Position numbers and translations under genes: made by a program
Notes under the pieces: generated by a model
Told to the model about the DNA's origin: nothing
Database searches by the model: none
The model's input: the letters and a program-made list of their open reading frames with translations, nothing else
Shown: positions 1 through 12,746 of the stretch, one piece after another
Numbering within the stretch: position 1 is the first letter of the stretch
How the letters are laid out: each line of letters opens with the position of its first letter
From: Lentinus brumalis
Lineage: Eukaryota > Basidiomycota > Agaricomycetes > Polyporales > Polyporaceae
DNA: 64,000 nt
Assembly (NCBI GenBank): GCA_001792895.1
Contig: MARA01000045.1
Coordinates: 238,774-302,773 of the forward strand
Reading direction: 5' to 3'

Positions 1-18
1 TGTTGACCAGCGGATATC

Positions 19-1034
19 ATGCATACGCAACGCCTTCTTTTCCCTGTCGACCTTACTCCTCCTGTTCCTCCTCCTCCTCCATCCGAGGGCACTCCGCGCT
101 ACGATGAACTCAGTGCACCCGGCATGATCGACGAGAAGTTCACTATCACACTCAAGAAACGCTTGGCCTCGCACGATCGCGGGCGGCGAAGAGTCTACCG
201 CGCCACAATGACGGTTGACAGTACCCAAGAGAAGCACGACGTCGTCTGCAAGGTTGCCTTCCAGCGGCGTTTCTGTGAGCGTCTGCAGAAGGAGGCGGAC
301 TGGTATACCGACCCCATACTCGATGACCTCCACGGCGTCGCTACCCCCAAGTCCTGGGGTTGTTTTCGTGGAGAGACGGACGAAGGCTTGACCACCGTGC
401 TGGTCCTTGCTGATCATGGCGAGGAATTGCGCGTTCCCTTCGAACAGGAACCGCAGCAGTTCAGGTACGGCCTGCACATTCTCCGGCTCGGACTGTAACG
501 TGTCCTCATATACCGCCTCGTTTACCCAGGCTCGATATCGCTAGCATCTTGTTCAACCTCCACAACAGGGGCATCGCACACGGAGATTTCAGGGAGCACC
601 ACATCGTCGTCAAGCAAGTGGACGGGAAGTTCCAGCCCATGCTCGTCGACTTCTCCGAAATGTACCTGCACAGATGCCCGTACAAGATCACTGTCTTCGA
701 TGCGTACTCGCCCGAGCCAGATCCGGACCTGATATGTTCGGAACTACTGGAGGGCATCGACGCTCTACACCTGTGGCGGCCAGGTACGTTATCGCTCGTT
801 CTCGCCTGCATCATTTCTGAACGTGCGCTTACGACAGAGGCGCGTTACTTCAACTACCGGATACCCTTCGAGCATGCAGGCTCTCCGGAAGAGATCATGG
901 AAAGCGTCCCTCGGTCGAGGTTCGCGTCCGAGAGGGAATGTGTTGTTGAAGCATACCGTGCATACAATGAGCTGGTCGACTGGTATGAGACTAGGGAGAA
1001 GTGGGAAAATGCGGAGGTTCGCATCAAGCCCTGA
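19..1034 (+). CDS. Kinase-like protein K1 (catalytic motifs partly altered)
   Basis: Three exons (19-464, 530-783, 838-1034) with GT..AG introns join to 298 aa in one frame. Residues around 75-110 give the N-lobe motif VVCKVA, whose lysine is the presumed ATP-binding one, and an EAD glutamate helix. Exon 2 carries the catalytic loop as HGDFREHH, so the aspartate is kept but the downstream metal-binding asparagine is histidine. The DFG position reads DFS. The exon 2/exon 3 pattern (254 and 197 nt) is identical to K2, the adjacent paralog on the same strand. Seen: motifs and splice phases. Known: this loop order is that of the protein-kinase fold. Inferred: weak or no kinase activity. Substrate unknown. 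The start at 19 is the first ATG in the window, so exons further upstream cannot be excluded. Confidence 0.75.
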
Positions 1035-1324
1035 CATACATATGTTCTCTGTTCCTCGTTTGCGGTGTTCCCTTCACTTATGCATGAGTTCTGTGGTTCT
1101 GCGATTGCTCACAGGCCTCGAGTTCTCTGCTGTTGTGCACGGCATATGCCTGTGAGTGAAACGTTAGCAGAAAGAACAGAGCTTGAGAATGCCTCGAGGA
1201 CCTCATATCGTGGGAAGCTCGGCTACGGCAGCTTTGCTGGAACGACCTCCAACCGTGATGAGTCTTCGTTCCCGCTGATTGGCAGTCCCTTCTCTGACGC
1301 GTGCGTATCTTCCTCAGGTCGGCC

Positions 1325-2349
1325 ATGGCCACTCAGAGTGCTCCGATCACCCTCAAGTTCCCATCGGACATCACCTCAATAACGGAGAGGGTCCACGACT
1401 CCGCCTCCGCTCCGATGGAATACTTCGACTGGGTCGCTCTCAGTCACGCCGAGGAGCCTACAACCTACACCATCACCGCGATTATAGATCGACTCTCCTT
1501 CAAAAGCGGTGGTGTGAAGCGGGTGTACCGCGCTACCATGCATCTGGCCTCCCTCGACACGACCGCCTCCGTCGTTCTCAAGATCGCGATAGGGAGGCGG
1601 TATGCCCGAGACCTCAGGAAGGAGGCTAAAGTGTACATGGAGAAGCTTACGTCGTTGCTTGGATGTCGGGTCCCGTTCTGTTACGGAGTCTGGAGCGGCG
1701 AGACCTACGAGGGGCAGACGGCGGTGATGGTCCTGCAGGATGCCGGGGATCCGCTCCGGAGGGCTATCGCTCAGCAGCCTGTCCTGTTCAGGTACAGTCG
1801 CCCGCCCGCTTCTTATTGATCATTTATCTGACACGGTCCTGCAGACAGAGGATACTCAAACACTTGCTGGCGGTTCACCGTGCTGGCGTGTCGTTTGGTC
1901 AGTTCGGGGAAGACAACGTCGTCGTCTGCAACACGGAAGGGGAATTATATCCGACGCTTATTGGTTTCGGCAATGCGGATACCTCCCACAAGTGCCCTTA
2001 CGCTGGCGACATCGCTGTTTACTCTCGTATGCCTGAGGATCCACTACCGTGCCCTGAGCTTTGGGATGCCGCGCGGGTGGCGGAAGCATATCATCCATGT
2101 AGGTTTCGCTCTATTCAAGCTGGCATCCGTGCACTAACGCGTGAACGTCCAGGCACGGTTGACTACTTCGGGGAGAAGGTGTCTCTGGACAATGTGAGAA
2201 GCTCTGAGGATGTTGTGAAGATTGGCAAACGTCCAGATGGCATTCCCGAGGATGTCGCGCTGGTCTACGCCGACCGCGTCGTCGGGGAGTTCATAGATTG
2301 GCGCAAAGCGAGACTCGAGATGGACAAGCAACCTGTTCGCCTGCGGTAA
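1325..2349 (+). CDS. Kinase-like protein K2, predicted pseudokinase
   Basis: Exons 1325-1791, 1845-2098 and 2153-2349 give 305 aa with clean phases (2, then 1). The N-lobe lysine is in VVLKIA and the glutamate in KEAKVY. Where active relatives have HND, the sequence reads FGQ within SFGQFGEDN, so the catalytic aspartate is absent, and DFG has become GFG. The reading frame is nevertheless open through all three exons, which argues for a maintained non-catalytic protein or a recent loss. It lies 290 bases downstream of K1 in the same orientation and has the same exon 2 and exon 3 lengths, so the pair is a tandem duplication. The ATG at 1325 follows directly after a short pyrimidine tract ending in CAG and could instead be an internal codon after an upstream intron. 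Confidence 0.75.
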
Positions 2350-2608
2350 TCAGGCCTTGTACCAGTATCACCTCTTGTCGAACGCTTGCGTGCCGCTCTC
2401 TCCTTCGTCGTACTCTTTGCTCGCCACCACTGAACCGTATCACGCCGCGCTATGCATGTGACTTGTAGGATATTGGATGATGATGCATGTCAAACTGTTA
2501 AACTGAGCTACCGAGTGCCTTAGCACATTCCGACCACTTTGTAACGTCCGCTGGGACTGTATGTTATACAGGGCTGATACATGAGATTGTGGCGCGAGCC
2601 CGCCGTTA

Positions 2609-3699
2609 CTAAATAGCGTCCGGCCAGCTCTGAACCTGCGGGTTAGCGTCCCAATAGTTGCGCTCATGCACTCTGCGCCAGAGCGACTGGCAAGCCTCTT
2701 CTGCAGATCTCTTCGCCTCCTCCGGATCTGCCGGGTCTATGCCCATCTGCGCCTTAGCCTTGCGGACGAGCTCCTCCGGCCCGTCAATCGCCCAAGTGGA
2801 GGGTACCGGCTTGCCGCAGTAGTCAAGGATGGCTGATTGCAGTGTATAGTCAGTCTACGCAGCACCCGCGGAGCGTCTTTCGAGATGCATACCTGGACGC
2901 CACACTTCAGCCCGCTCTGCGGAGACAACGTATAGCTCTTGGCATTTGAAAACGAGACGATCAGGCTTCGGGATGTAGAAACGAATCATGTCCTCCTGAA
3001 TGGGACAGACGTGGTCGCTTGCGTTACCGAAGTCGACGACCATGACAGTGGGGACGCCAAGGTCCTTGTTCATCCGAACGACGAGGTTCCGTTCCTTGAA
3101 GTCGTTGTGCACCACGCCTGCTTTATGGATCAAGTGCAAAGCCAGCACAACTTGCTTCCTACACGTATGCCCGTCAGAACGGACAGTTGGATTAGTGACA
3201 CGAGAGATTTGACACACCTCAAGGCGAGGTCGTAGTACCTGAGTGAGGCCTTGAGAGAGTCGCCGACATCCTGAAGGACCAGGATCCCGGTGTGTCCCTC
3301 GTTCGTTTTGCCGACGTAGCATCCATAGATCGTGGGGACAACCATGCCTTGCAAATGACGGAGCTTCTCGGTGTATATCCTTGCCTCCGCTTTGAGAGCG
3401 TCGACCCGCCGGCCGCCGTAGGCGACTTTACATACGACACGCCGTTCGTTGGGGGACGTACCGTCCTTGTGAACTGGACGTAGTGCTGCCCGGAACACCT
3501 GGGTGTTTCCGTCGGGTTTCTCTCCAATCAGTGTGTCGACAAAGGCTCGGATGGGGGTGACAACTTGGTGGACGTCCGAGGGAGGTATAAACGACTCGAG
3601 ATAGTACCACGTATTGTCCGAGTCTATCTGGCCTGAGGACAATTCCGATAAAGACGAGGCGTATTGCGGCCAGTATAATGTGATGGAAGGCTCCGTCAT
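2609..3699 (-). CDS. Kinase-like protein K3, catalytic motifs intact
   Basis: Exons on the minus strand are 3699-3218, 3158-2893 and 2832-2609, joining to 323 aa. All kinase landmarks are present: K91 in VVCKVA, E105 in KAEARIY, the loop HNDFKERN (H178, N179, D180, N185) and D203-F-G205. The C-terminal exon is rich in charged helices. K3 is therefore a reference for judging damage in the other copies. It converges on K1/K2 from the right and is the closest intact relative of pseudogene K9, which keeps its exon 3 signature. A TATATAA-like box lies about 85 bases upstream of the ATG. An in-frame extension from a TTG upstream is possible but the ATG at 3699 is preferred. Fungal expansions of such small kinases are known in Agaricomycetes; the substrate is unknown. 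Confidence 0.82.
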
Positions 3700-3783
3700 T
3701 GTTCGCAAACTAGATGAGCTCGTCCGAACCAAGTTTGAACGTGCTTGGGAGGTTGAAGGTGTATAGGCGCTCCGCCGGCTTGA

Positions 3784-3791
3784 CTTATATA
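3784..3791 (-). promoter_or_regulatory. Possible TATA box of K3
   Basis: TATATAA read on the minus strand lies about 85 bases upstream of the K3 start codon. The spacing suits a fungal core promoter with a short 5' UTR. This is a sequence match only. Confidence 0.35.
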
Positions 3792-3799
3792 ATTACTTG

Positions 3800-5720
3800 A
3801 CATAAGCTTGGTCGATCTGATCGACTTAGAGAAGTAACATTGAAGCTTGACTAGCTTGACTGCTGACCTCCACGTCCTCCCTCACGAGCTTCGCTCTCGA
3901 CGACTGCACAGTGATCAGATTCGGAGATGCTGAACTCAGCACCAAGGTAGCTACGACCGTGGATCACGACAGCCTGAGCCAGGCAGTTCCGGCAGCGCAG
4001 GGGCGGGCGGGCAGCGGAGCAGGAGAGATATGGGTCATATCGAGGGCATGTTTGGCTATGTGGTGTGTCTATATACTTCTTCAGATTGAGCGGTATTTGC
4101 TGACTGACACGCTGCTTCTGCCGTGGCCTTGCAATGACGACCCATGAATGCCGCTGCAGCACTTTGCATGGCGACCCTTCCTCAAGCTGCGGCAGTCTCA
4201 TCGAGAGCTCCGTCGTATTGCTCAGAATCAGACACCTCTGACGACAGCCTGGAGAGGACCGGTGGATCATCCTATTTCCGTCACGTCCTTCCTACGGTTT
4301 ACTCTGGCATACGACCGACCTGCACTTATCGGCCCTTACTGCCATGCCAACCAGAGAGAGGCACTCGACCTTGGAGCGGGGCATTGACGCCTGAGCGACC
4401 TTCCTTCTTGCATGTCCAAGCCCCCCGCAGACTGCGTGTCCTGTTCTGTCCAGGGTTCACCGTTGTAACGTGCAAGAGAAGAGACGCAACATCGTCGCCT
4501 CATCGGATCGTTTCCTCACGTAGATCTTCCCTCACCGGTGGCACGGTGGTTGCTTAGCTTGATGCGTGCCCACGCACCTGGCCGAGGCCAAAGATATCCA
4601 GGGTGAGTGCACGCGTCATTGATCGTCCTCAGTCTGGCCATGCTCACATTGAACCCTCGTGTCGCTTGTTAGGACGTTGCAGGGTGGAATGTTGCCCACC
4701 TCCCTGTCATTGGTACCCACCTTGCTTGTTGCCCCCAGATCAGCTTGCTATCAGGAAGAGGGTCGGTGATTCTCGGGATGATGTGTTCGATCCCTTGTTG
4801 TGACCCTCCGTTTCTGGTTCTCCGCCGCGGATCCCTCTCGACAAATCCTCTCCCTTGCTGGACTACGTCCATGCATGACCTCACGACTTGAGGGTGCCTC
4901 GGACTGCTTTGAAGTCACGGGTGATTCTTCGCACCTTCCATCCACGTCCCTCGTCCTCAATCCCTTGTACGAAGCTCAATCATGCTCTTTTAATTGTCGT
5001 GCGACGCGGAGCAGCTGATCCCACCAAGCGAAGTCTCACGCTCGTGCTCCCATCCTCATCGCCCGGACCCACCTGTCTTCACCTTTGCAGCACTCTCGCG
5101 ACGTATGCGTCTCTGAACATTGAGCCTCGTGAGCTCGTCCGCGTTCGACACGACCCGCTGATCCCGAGCTTGACCTCCGTTCGGATGAGCGGGTTCCGGC
5201 TTGCATTCGCAAGGGGCTGCCCAGTCACGGTCGACACTCTGGCCGTCCACGTCGCTTCCCTTCAACAAGGCCATATCGGCACTCCGTTCCGTCTGTCCTC
5301 TGGAATCGTCGCAGCTCACCGGTCAAGGCTAGCGTCGCGAGGATACCACCTCCCACTCGCCGTAGGATATTACCTCCCACTCGCAACCCCACGACGAGAC
5401 GAACAGCCTATGCTGGTAGTAGGGGCTGTGAACAAGATACTGGCGTCCGTGCGGATCTGGCATGTCGGAGCTAGATCTTGGAGGTGCGAAGGTGGCTACT
5501 GTCAAGCCATGGGGCTGACTTTGGCTTTCTGCGACCATGGTCGACGCAACTACCCTGTCTCGTAGCTCTCCGGCGCGTCGCGTCTTAGCAGGACTTCCCG
5601 TAGAGGAGGTCTGTACCCCTCGCCAGCCTCCTGGATCGTACTTTGCCTAGCCAGAACTTGGAGTAGTCTATGCATCATGTGTCAAAACATACCGGTCCAC
5701 TCGTGCGAATGCATCGCACC
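3800..5720. other. Intergenic, no supportable gene
   Basis: Open frames here (for example 4888-5565 on the plus strand) are rich in serine, arginine and leucine, lack recognisable motifs and do not connect through plausible introns. I see no transposon ends or RNA gene. Confidence 0.5.
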
Positions 5721-5925
5721 AAGCAGTGTCGGACTCGGGATTGCGAGCCGCAGTAGAGAGGTCTATGAGACTTGTTGATGTCTTATACTTACAGTTCCCG
5801 GTCGGCTCTCGAACGACTGGGCGTGTTATAGCGCAGATAACCCGCGACCGGCTTGCAGGTCACGATGAATATTCACCAGTCCAATGCGATGTTCATACGC
5901 TGCATAATACATCTTAGATGGAAGT

Positions 5926-7420
5926 AACGTGTGATGGGACAAAATGGGAGCGCTGAAAGCGCAGCTCGGCTTCAGGGAAGTAGTACGCCGGGACATTGTT
6001 GATGTTGTCCTGAAGCGTCCTCCGTATGGCGACGTACCACAGCCTCTCGTGAGACGGCTTCTGCGCCCCCGCCCACCAGCTGGATGTGTGTCCCATGTCC
6101 CCAGGCACGAGGCGAGACCTGCGCCTGTCAACCAGAAGACGAAACGTAGACGGTCAGTCCGTGGACCGAGAAGAAGGGAGTGTACGACGCACCAAGGTAT
6201 CCTTGCAGCATCGACCATATGCCAGATTATATCTCCCCAAGATTTCTCGCTGATCAAGGCTACCTCGTAGGTGTTCGACAGCGAGATTTGCTCTCCCGGG
6301 AGCTGCAACCACCGTCGCAGTAAGGCGACTGAACCATGTAGAAGACGAAGCGGAGAGTGCTCCCCAATGATTGAACCACTCACTGAAAATGTCCCCCGGG
6401 CGGAAGGGCCTGTATGGAGTGGCCCTGAGTAATGCGATCGCTGATAGTCATAGACAACCTCGAATAGGCCTGATGATGCCTCATGTCCATGTACGCCCCA
6501 ACATGGAACCCAGTCGAGCGGGAGTCCTCGGAGTCGTACAAGTCCATCCGCCCGTGTGCCGGGAAGGGAATCTTCATGACGCGGGGACTCTGCATTAGGT
6601 TTCCTGCCATCGTGATGGTACCAGGATGGTGGAGATAGCGAGCGGGGTAGTGGACGGAGCGAGACGTTGATGCTCGACCCCAGTAGGCCACATAGACCTG
6701 CTCTCTACCACTTGGACCAACGAGGTCGAGTGGTGTATCGTCACGCGAAGGCCTGCTGTCAGGATGCCAGTGCGCCAGTTCTTATACGGCACAGGAATGA
6801 CTGAAAGCAAAGGCTCGACTTGCGGAAGGCCTGCATGAGGTCAAAGGGAGCTGGACGTATCTCGAGAAAGCACTCACCTCGCACGTACATGCACCACATG
6901 ATACCGAGTTGAACAGCGAGCGCGCGAATGATGGGAACCGGTTCGCGGGCGTGTCCATCATCCCGGTGGCTGGAATGACTGGAAAACGTTCTTGTTCCAA
7001 GGGTGTTAGTGTCTCAAGGACCAAGGACATTCGCCTCGGGTCCTAGCAAGATGATGGGGGGGATACACAAGAGCTTCGGCCCACATCTGTGGGACAGGTC
7101 CGCCGGGCTGCCAGCAGTTTCGGTGTCTGTGAGTGAACGACATCAACCTACTGCAGCGACGCGCGAGCGCGCCACCGTGCCACGCACCTCAATGGGTAAT
7201 TATGAGCCGTGAGGATGTACCCGGGTGAGGCGACCGAACGGATTGACGTTTCGGGCACAACAAACAACTACTGAAGAGAAGCCAAAGATGCGCATTGGTT
7301 CCGGAGTCCGTCGTGCGGCGAGCAAGGCACCACATGGGACGGCTGCCAGGTGAGCCAACGCGTAGGTGGCGAACGGTTTCCGGTCAATGAACGCGGGGCG
7401 GAAGAGATATAAACGCATAC
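5926..7420 (-). pseudogene. Degenerate protein-coding remnant ending in YYFPEAELRF
   Basis: Short protein-like stretches follow one another on the minus strand in different frames: around 7418-7210 (hydrophobic, alanine/leucine-rich), 7030-6900, 6810-6650, 6600-6400, and a C-terminal piece near 6090-5930 that ends VPAYYFPEAELRF before running on to a later stop. The same ending occurs at 9192-9230, so both come from one family. I could not connect the pieces with consistent splice phases, and stops interrupt them. The hydrophobic segments would suit a membrane protein, but I do not recognise the family. It could be a decayed gene or a real gene whose small exons I have missed. Confidence 0.35.
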
Positions 7421-7615
7421 GATACGGGACCGCTTCGAACAGGAGTGTGTTATCGTCCAGGGATGCAGGGACTGCACATCATACCTCTATGATGGATAAT
7501 CGACTATGTGTCAGCAAGCAGGTATATGTCTATCGGATGAGGCATGTCGGACACAGTACGTCGTTGACACTGAATACCAGCGATCCAACAGATCAGAGCG
7601 TGACAACTCCTCCTC

Positions 7616-8790
7616 TCAATGCATCAATCTCTGCATCTTGTCGTTCTTGAATTTCGCCTCCAACTTCGGAGCCTCCTGCTCCAACTGCCAGCGGTGACGC
7701 AGCCAGCACCGGAAATCATTCAGCAATGAAATGGCCTCCGCACTTGCAGCGTTTCGTTCAACTCTCTCCGCAACTGCAGCAGCGGTGAGTTGGTCTATCG
7801 TGGGTATATTGTTGAAATCAGAAAAGCGAATCCCGTAGTACTCGGCTGTGAGGGCTGACTAGTCAGGGTTGGGATTGTATTCGATATAAGCATGGACACG
7901 TACGAGTATACCATGCCTGCAACATCTCAACCAAATTGTGCATCTCCGAGCAGAGGGCCAGATCCGATCTCGGCACCGTGTTTTGTAAGAAGGAAGCTTC
8001 TATATCAAGGAGCCTGCATCTATCTGGGTGCGGCTGGGACCTCCCGAAGTCGATGATCCAGATTTTCCCGTTATGATCGCAAAGGACATTTTGCTCTGCG
8101 ATGTCGTTGTGTAGGACCCCAACTTCGTGGATCAGCGTGAATGCCACATATATCTGAGATCTGGGATTCGCGTCAGTACTAGTGGAGAAGCCTGAAACGA
8201 TGATGACAACCTGAATTCTGCCCAGTATCTCACCTGATATTCTGGCTGAATGCCATGAACGGCTCGCCAGTCTCGCTCAGCGCATGCCCGCAGTACCTCA
8301 GGACTGCCACCCCAATAGGTACGCCGTCGATGTACCCAGCGAAGAGGCCGAGGAATCCGGGAATGATTTGCTCTTGAAGCTCAAGGAGGGAGCTCGTGTA
8401 GAGCCGTGCCTCCTTGAAGAGCCACTCCAAACTCTCCTGATGATGAGCGACCTTACAGACGACAAGTTGTCCTGCTCCGCCAACGTGAGTCCCGAGGATT
8501 CCCAATGAAGCAATGTAGACTTGACAGCGAGGCCGCTTCGAGACCCGGGAGAGTTTCTGATCTTCCTCCTCTTTGGTCAAACAGTCTAATATCCGCGATG
8601 GGTACAGCGTCTGAAAATTCCCCGACCACATCGCGTCTACGGGACCATGGGCCGTGCCTTCCAGACCGGCGTCGGAGACCACTGAGGTAGGATTGCCGAC
8701 AGCCAAAGGCAATCGGATAGTCGCTTTCGATCCGTCGTCGGATTCTGGGAGCGCATTCAAAGGATGTCGCGGAAATAGAAGGGTAGACAT
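7616..8790 (-). CDS. Kinase-like protein K4, catalytic motifs intact
   Basis: Minus-strand exons 8790-8234, 8160-7904 and 7845-7616 join to 347 aa. It has an N-terminal extension of about 110 residues before VVCKVA (K113), then the loop HNDIAEQN (H203, N204, D205, N210) and D223-F-G225. The loop is preceded by a VAFTLIHEVGVL helix. All residues needed for phosphotransfer are present, so this is one of the two plausible active kinases of the array. The truncated copy K10 (27.4-31.1 kb) is its closest paralog and shares the exon borders to the base. The exon 3 product is helical and ends with a lysine-rich tail. Function and substrate are unknown. Confidence 0.82.
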
Positions 8791-9191
8791 GAGCGGAAAG
8801 GTGAGGTGGGTGAGACGGGAGGTTCCGGAGGTCCAGTGTGCCTATGAACGCCCGACGAGCCATGCAGGTCAGTCGTGCTGTTGACTTGCTATCGTACAGC
8901 CAGGTGTTGTTCAGGACGCACCTCAAAAGACCAACCTGAACTTCGTGGTTGATCAGATGGCAAGTAGTTGGGCGACGATGGTGTAGCGATAGCAAGCCTC
9001 GAGGCATCCACGTGCCACGGTCGACTCTCGTACCTTCCTTCGGTCCAGCGACGATGGTGCGTAACAGACTCGAAAGAGATTGTGTATCATCTGAGAAATT
9101 GCTCGATTGAAAGGCGGCATACTTCGGGCTAGGAAGTCGGACTTACGCAGGATCAGCATAGTTGTACATGATAGAAATGAGTGACTGGAAA

Positions 9192-10040
9192 CTAGAACCG
9201 CAGCTCAGCTTCAGGGAAGTAATAAGACGGGATGCCGCAAAGCTCATCCGGAAGCGTCCGCTCGGCAGCTTTCCGTACCTCGAAAGAGCAAGATCTGAGG
9301 TAGTTCGGCGCAATCGCAAGGATAGACAACTTGAATAACACGGAGCATGGTACGTGTCGCAATAACGATCTTGAAGAGACGGAGGGACAAAGTAGAGGGC
9401 GCATGCGCAGGTGTCCGCACATAGCGAGTACCGACTCCCAGGCCTAGATGTCAGCGGCGGCGTGCGGGCTGCTGAGGGCGACGTGAGCGAGTTCGCCGGT
9501 TGGATGACGGCGAGTCCGACGCCGTGTGGCCGGCACAGAGAACGCCATGGACGTCGACTAGGCGCAAGCCGAGTCTATGCTGACGTAGTCCGGCGAACAC
9601 TCAGCCTGACAAGCCAACCACGACGCCTATGCATCTATGTAAGATTTTGGTGGTGGCCCAGGAAGGGAAACCGCGAAGCGTACCTTCGGTGACGCAGATT
9701 TGCCCGGGTCGTCCACGTTGTGACGGCGTCCGACAGCTTCACGAAGATGCCTGTGGCAACATACGAAGACCATCTGGGAGCTCTAAAATGGGGATCACGA
9801 CCATACCATGACAACACGTCCACTGCTACGTCGTCTTCAGGATATAAGTATGTCGTGCCCACCGTCTGCGGAAGTACTCCTGCAGAATTGCCGCTTTTCA
9901 GCCTCCTTCGATGTGTACCATCCGAGTTCGATAAGATGAAAGAAACTTACCTCGGTAAGTCGTTAGACTTAAAAGTGGGACGAGACTTCCAGTCAACGCC
10001 ATCTCCGGCAAAGTTCCCCGACGATGTACACGCCCAGGAG
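9192..10040 (-). pseudogene. Second remnant with the YYFPEAELRF C-terminus
   Basis: The minus strand at 9310-9192 encodes a stretch ending SYYFPEAELRF and a stop, nearly identical to the end of the remnant at 5.93 kb. Further upstream (9862-9650) another protein-like stretch contains VDVLSWYGRDPH. I could not join these into a continuous model. Its position between kinase genes suggests that the unknown family and the kinases were duplicated together. Confidence 0.3.
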
Positions 10041-11400
10041 ACACGCAAGATTTTTGAGCCTTAGTAGCCCCAATGATGGTCGTCTAAAAGAGTGATTCTT
10101 TAATGCGGACGTGTATCGTCATTGCTACGGGACATGCAACACGGAGGCTCGGGAGGCTCGGAACAGGACGCCGGTGCGTGAACCACTGCCCAGACGTGAG
10201 GGCTGCGGAGAGCAACCTCGCAGCTGCACGAGCCATGTCAAGTGCGTCAGCAGCAGATGTGATGGAGATGATATGGTTGACACTCACCGACGACCCGACC
10301 GACACCTCGGAGCCGTCTGTCTGCCCTTGCCCTCCAAGCCCATCGTCGTACAACGCGCAGGCTGAATTCGAACTCGCGCTGTCACGGTGCCGGCCGGCCT
10401 ACTGACGAGTCGGGCGGGTCTGCGCTAGGACGGGGAGGAGCATATAAGGGTGTGGGGAGCGCAGAGAGTGGGCGTGCCATGCTCACCTTGTCTCAGCTCT
10501 TATACCCCGCTAGATCTCCCCACAGCCCTCACTACTCATCCCGGACTCGCCGGACGTCGTTGCACCACCGTGTCGTAGTAGTCGATCATTTTGCAAGTAT
10601 TTACCTTGCGTCACACTTGTTCTGTGCGTGCAGCTCGCTAACCGGTGTCCGTATTGCAGACATCTTGAGCTACTCGGCGAGGTAGCGTGATGTGAGCGTG
10701 CCGAGGTGGATGACTGCGGCGACAGGTGCAGAGGTGGGAGACGGGCCTTGACACGAGAGGATGCGAGAGCAGCGATGGCCAAAGCGACGCAAACGGAGTT
10801 CGTCGATGAGTAAACAGGGGTATTGCAGGACACTCTAGACGCAGCGAGAGAGGCCGCGTCGTCCGTCGTGAGCACTGGCAGAGAGACGGGGGCGCGACAT
10901 CCTACGCGTGACGTCAGCGCGCGTCCCCTCTGCACAGCATGCCCGTTTACAATACAAACCCCCACTCTTAATAAACCGGGAGTCTGTAAATCCGATCATA
11001 TACGACTTCTACGACAGTTGCATCTGAGGCCTGAGGAAGTATGGAGTAATCCACCGGAGATAAGTACCAGGTTGTACTGACGGTCTACACAAATCAACCC
11101 TTCTGAGGACGAAGCTGATCTCACCACGGATCAAGAGCACGGTCGAGACGCGGACTCGGACTCAGTATTTGTACGACTCAAACGATTGCAAAGAGAAATG
11201 CATCAATGGAAGGCAGCCGTGGATTCATCTAAGTACAGCCGCGCCTGGCACTCCGAACTATTGCGTACTGCTTATACGATTCTCTTCGTGATAGATAACT
11301 GATACTATTCACGTCCGTCATCAGCCAATAATTATCCGGAATCCTTGGGAACCCAATGCTATGTCGAGGGACGGGACGTCTTCACTCTGCGGCGGATTTC
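10040..11400. other. Intergenic, no supportable gene
   Basis: Only short, low-information frames occur. A perfect TGACGTCA palindrome lies at 10909-10916, listed separately. No repeat or RNA gene was recognised. Confidence 0.45.
10909..10916. promoter_or_regulatory. CRE-like palindrome TGACGTCA
   Basis: This is an exact 8-bp ATF/CREB-type site. A second copy is at 25297-25304. Neither lies directly upstream of a confident gene, so it may be chance. Confidence 0.25.
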
Positions 11401-11414
11401 AGCGGAATCCTTAC

Positions 11415-12254
11415 TCAGATAGGGACAAAGTATCCAACTAACCATTCAATATCGAAACCAAGGCAACTCCATATGATTCGCAGCTCCCGGCACTTAGACA
11501 ACAGGCAATCGTCGCCAAATTTCTGTATGTCCGTCTTGATGTCGTTCTCCGTGGCCTTCTTCACCATCGGGCATTCATGAATGGTAGCTTTGTCAAACCC
11601 GACAAACCGGATGTCGGGAGAGGCCCCCGTGGGGAGATCACCAAATGGAATGCTTCGGGACAGGTACACGATGTCATTGTGCATCACGCCAGCGGCATGC
11701 AACTTGAACGCAGCAATCAGAATGTCCATTCTGTGGATGGTTTTATGGTCACCATAGAACTAGCCTTGTATTGACCATACGGATACTCACCGGATGCTTC
11801 TGGACAAGGTTCCTGGCACGCCATCTGAGGGCGGCCCACAATACTCCTCAAGCAAGACGTGGACCCTCTCGCCGTCCACCCGTCCGGTGTATGTGCCGTA
11901 GAGCTTGGGGACCACCGTACCCTGCAGCGTCTTCAGCTTTGTCTGGTAGATATCCAATTCGTGACGCAAGGACTGAATGCAGACGTCTGATGCGATCTTG
12001 CAGACAGCACGTCCACTCAACCCCAGGTCGTCCGAGAGTTCCACTTGGTAGACACGCATGTGGGCCCGTCTGGTCGGGAGACGCTTGATAACCTTTGCAA
12101 TTACAGCCCGCTCTCTGGACGTGTCAGACTGGCCGTCCCGACCAGCCTCATCGGATGACATGAGGACGAGAGTCACAACTTCAGAGGTCTTCGCGTCCAA
12201 CTCGCTAGACGTGACGATGCCCGTGATGAAGTCGGGAAATTGGAGGTTGTTCAT
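11415..12254 (-). CDS. Kinase-like protein K5, two-exon form with altered DFG
   Basis: Minus-strand exons 12254-11791 and 11730-11415 give 259 aa. The N-lobe has AVCKIAS and the glutamate helix RHELDIY. The catalytic loop keeps HNDIV, but the metal-binding asparagine is not evident. The DFG position reads GFD within RFVGFDKA, an apparent exchange of the first and last residues that recurs as GLD in K7. The protein ends shortly after CRELRI and lacks the third exon of K1-K4. K5 and K7 therefore form a shorter subfamily. Loss of the DFG aspartate predicts no magnesium-dependent catalysis; this is inference. It lies head to head with K6, with about 490 bases between the start codons. Confidence 0.75.
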
Positions 12255-12746
12255 GATGAGTTCGGTAATGGAGCAGGGTTGACGAATAAGACAAGAATAA
12301 GAGAAGTGGTCTGACGGAGAACGGTGTTCATGATTACGAAGGTCTCGGTTGTGTTGTATGTTGAAGGGAGGGACGCGTACGAGTGATTAGACGCCTTGCT
12401 TACCAACTTACTTATTACTTACCACTCACTTGCTGCATTACTTACTCTCAACTTACGTTTACCGCAGTTCTAGGCGGGCGCGACATCATACATCATGGGC
12501 GTAGCAGTCCGAGTCGGACGTCCACCAGATGCTACAAACTCGTCGGCATACTATCACAGCCTGAGGAAGCCTTTCCAAGACGAACAGGTCGACAACGGGA
12601 CTCCATCCCCCGAAGGCTTCGCGGTAAGTATACGCCTACCAATACTTGACCGATGCGGGCAATATCAATTGAGAGCAGTGTCACGTCAGGACTCTGCCTA
12701 CCCTCGCCAGTGACGCTGCAGGGTTACGATCGCTGAACTACCATCT

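Noticed and set aside
4888..5565. 225-codon plus-strand frame
   Set aside because: It has no motif, no paralog and a composition like a shadow frame in GC-rich DNA.
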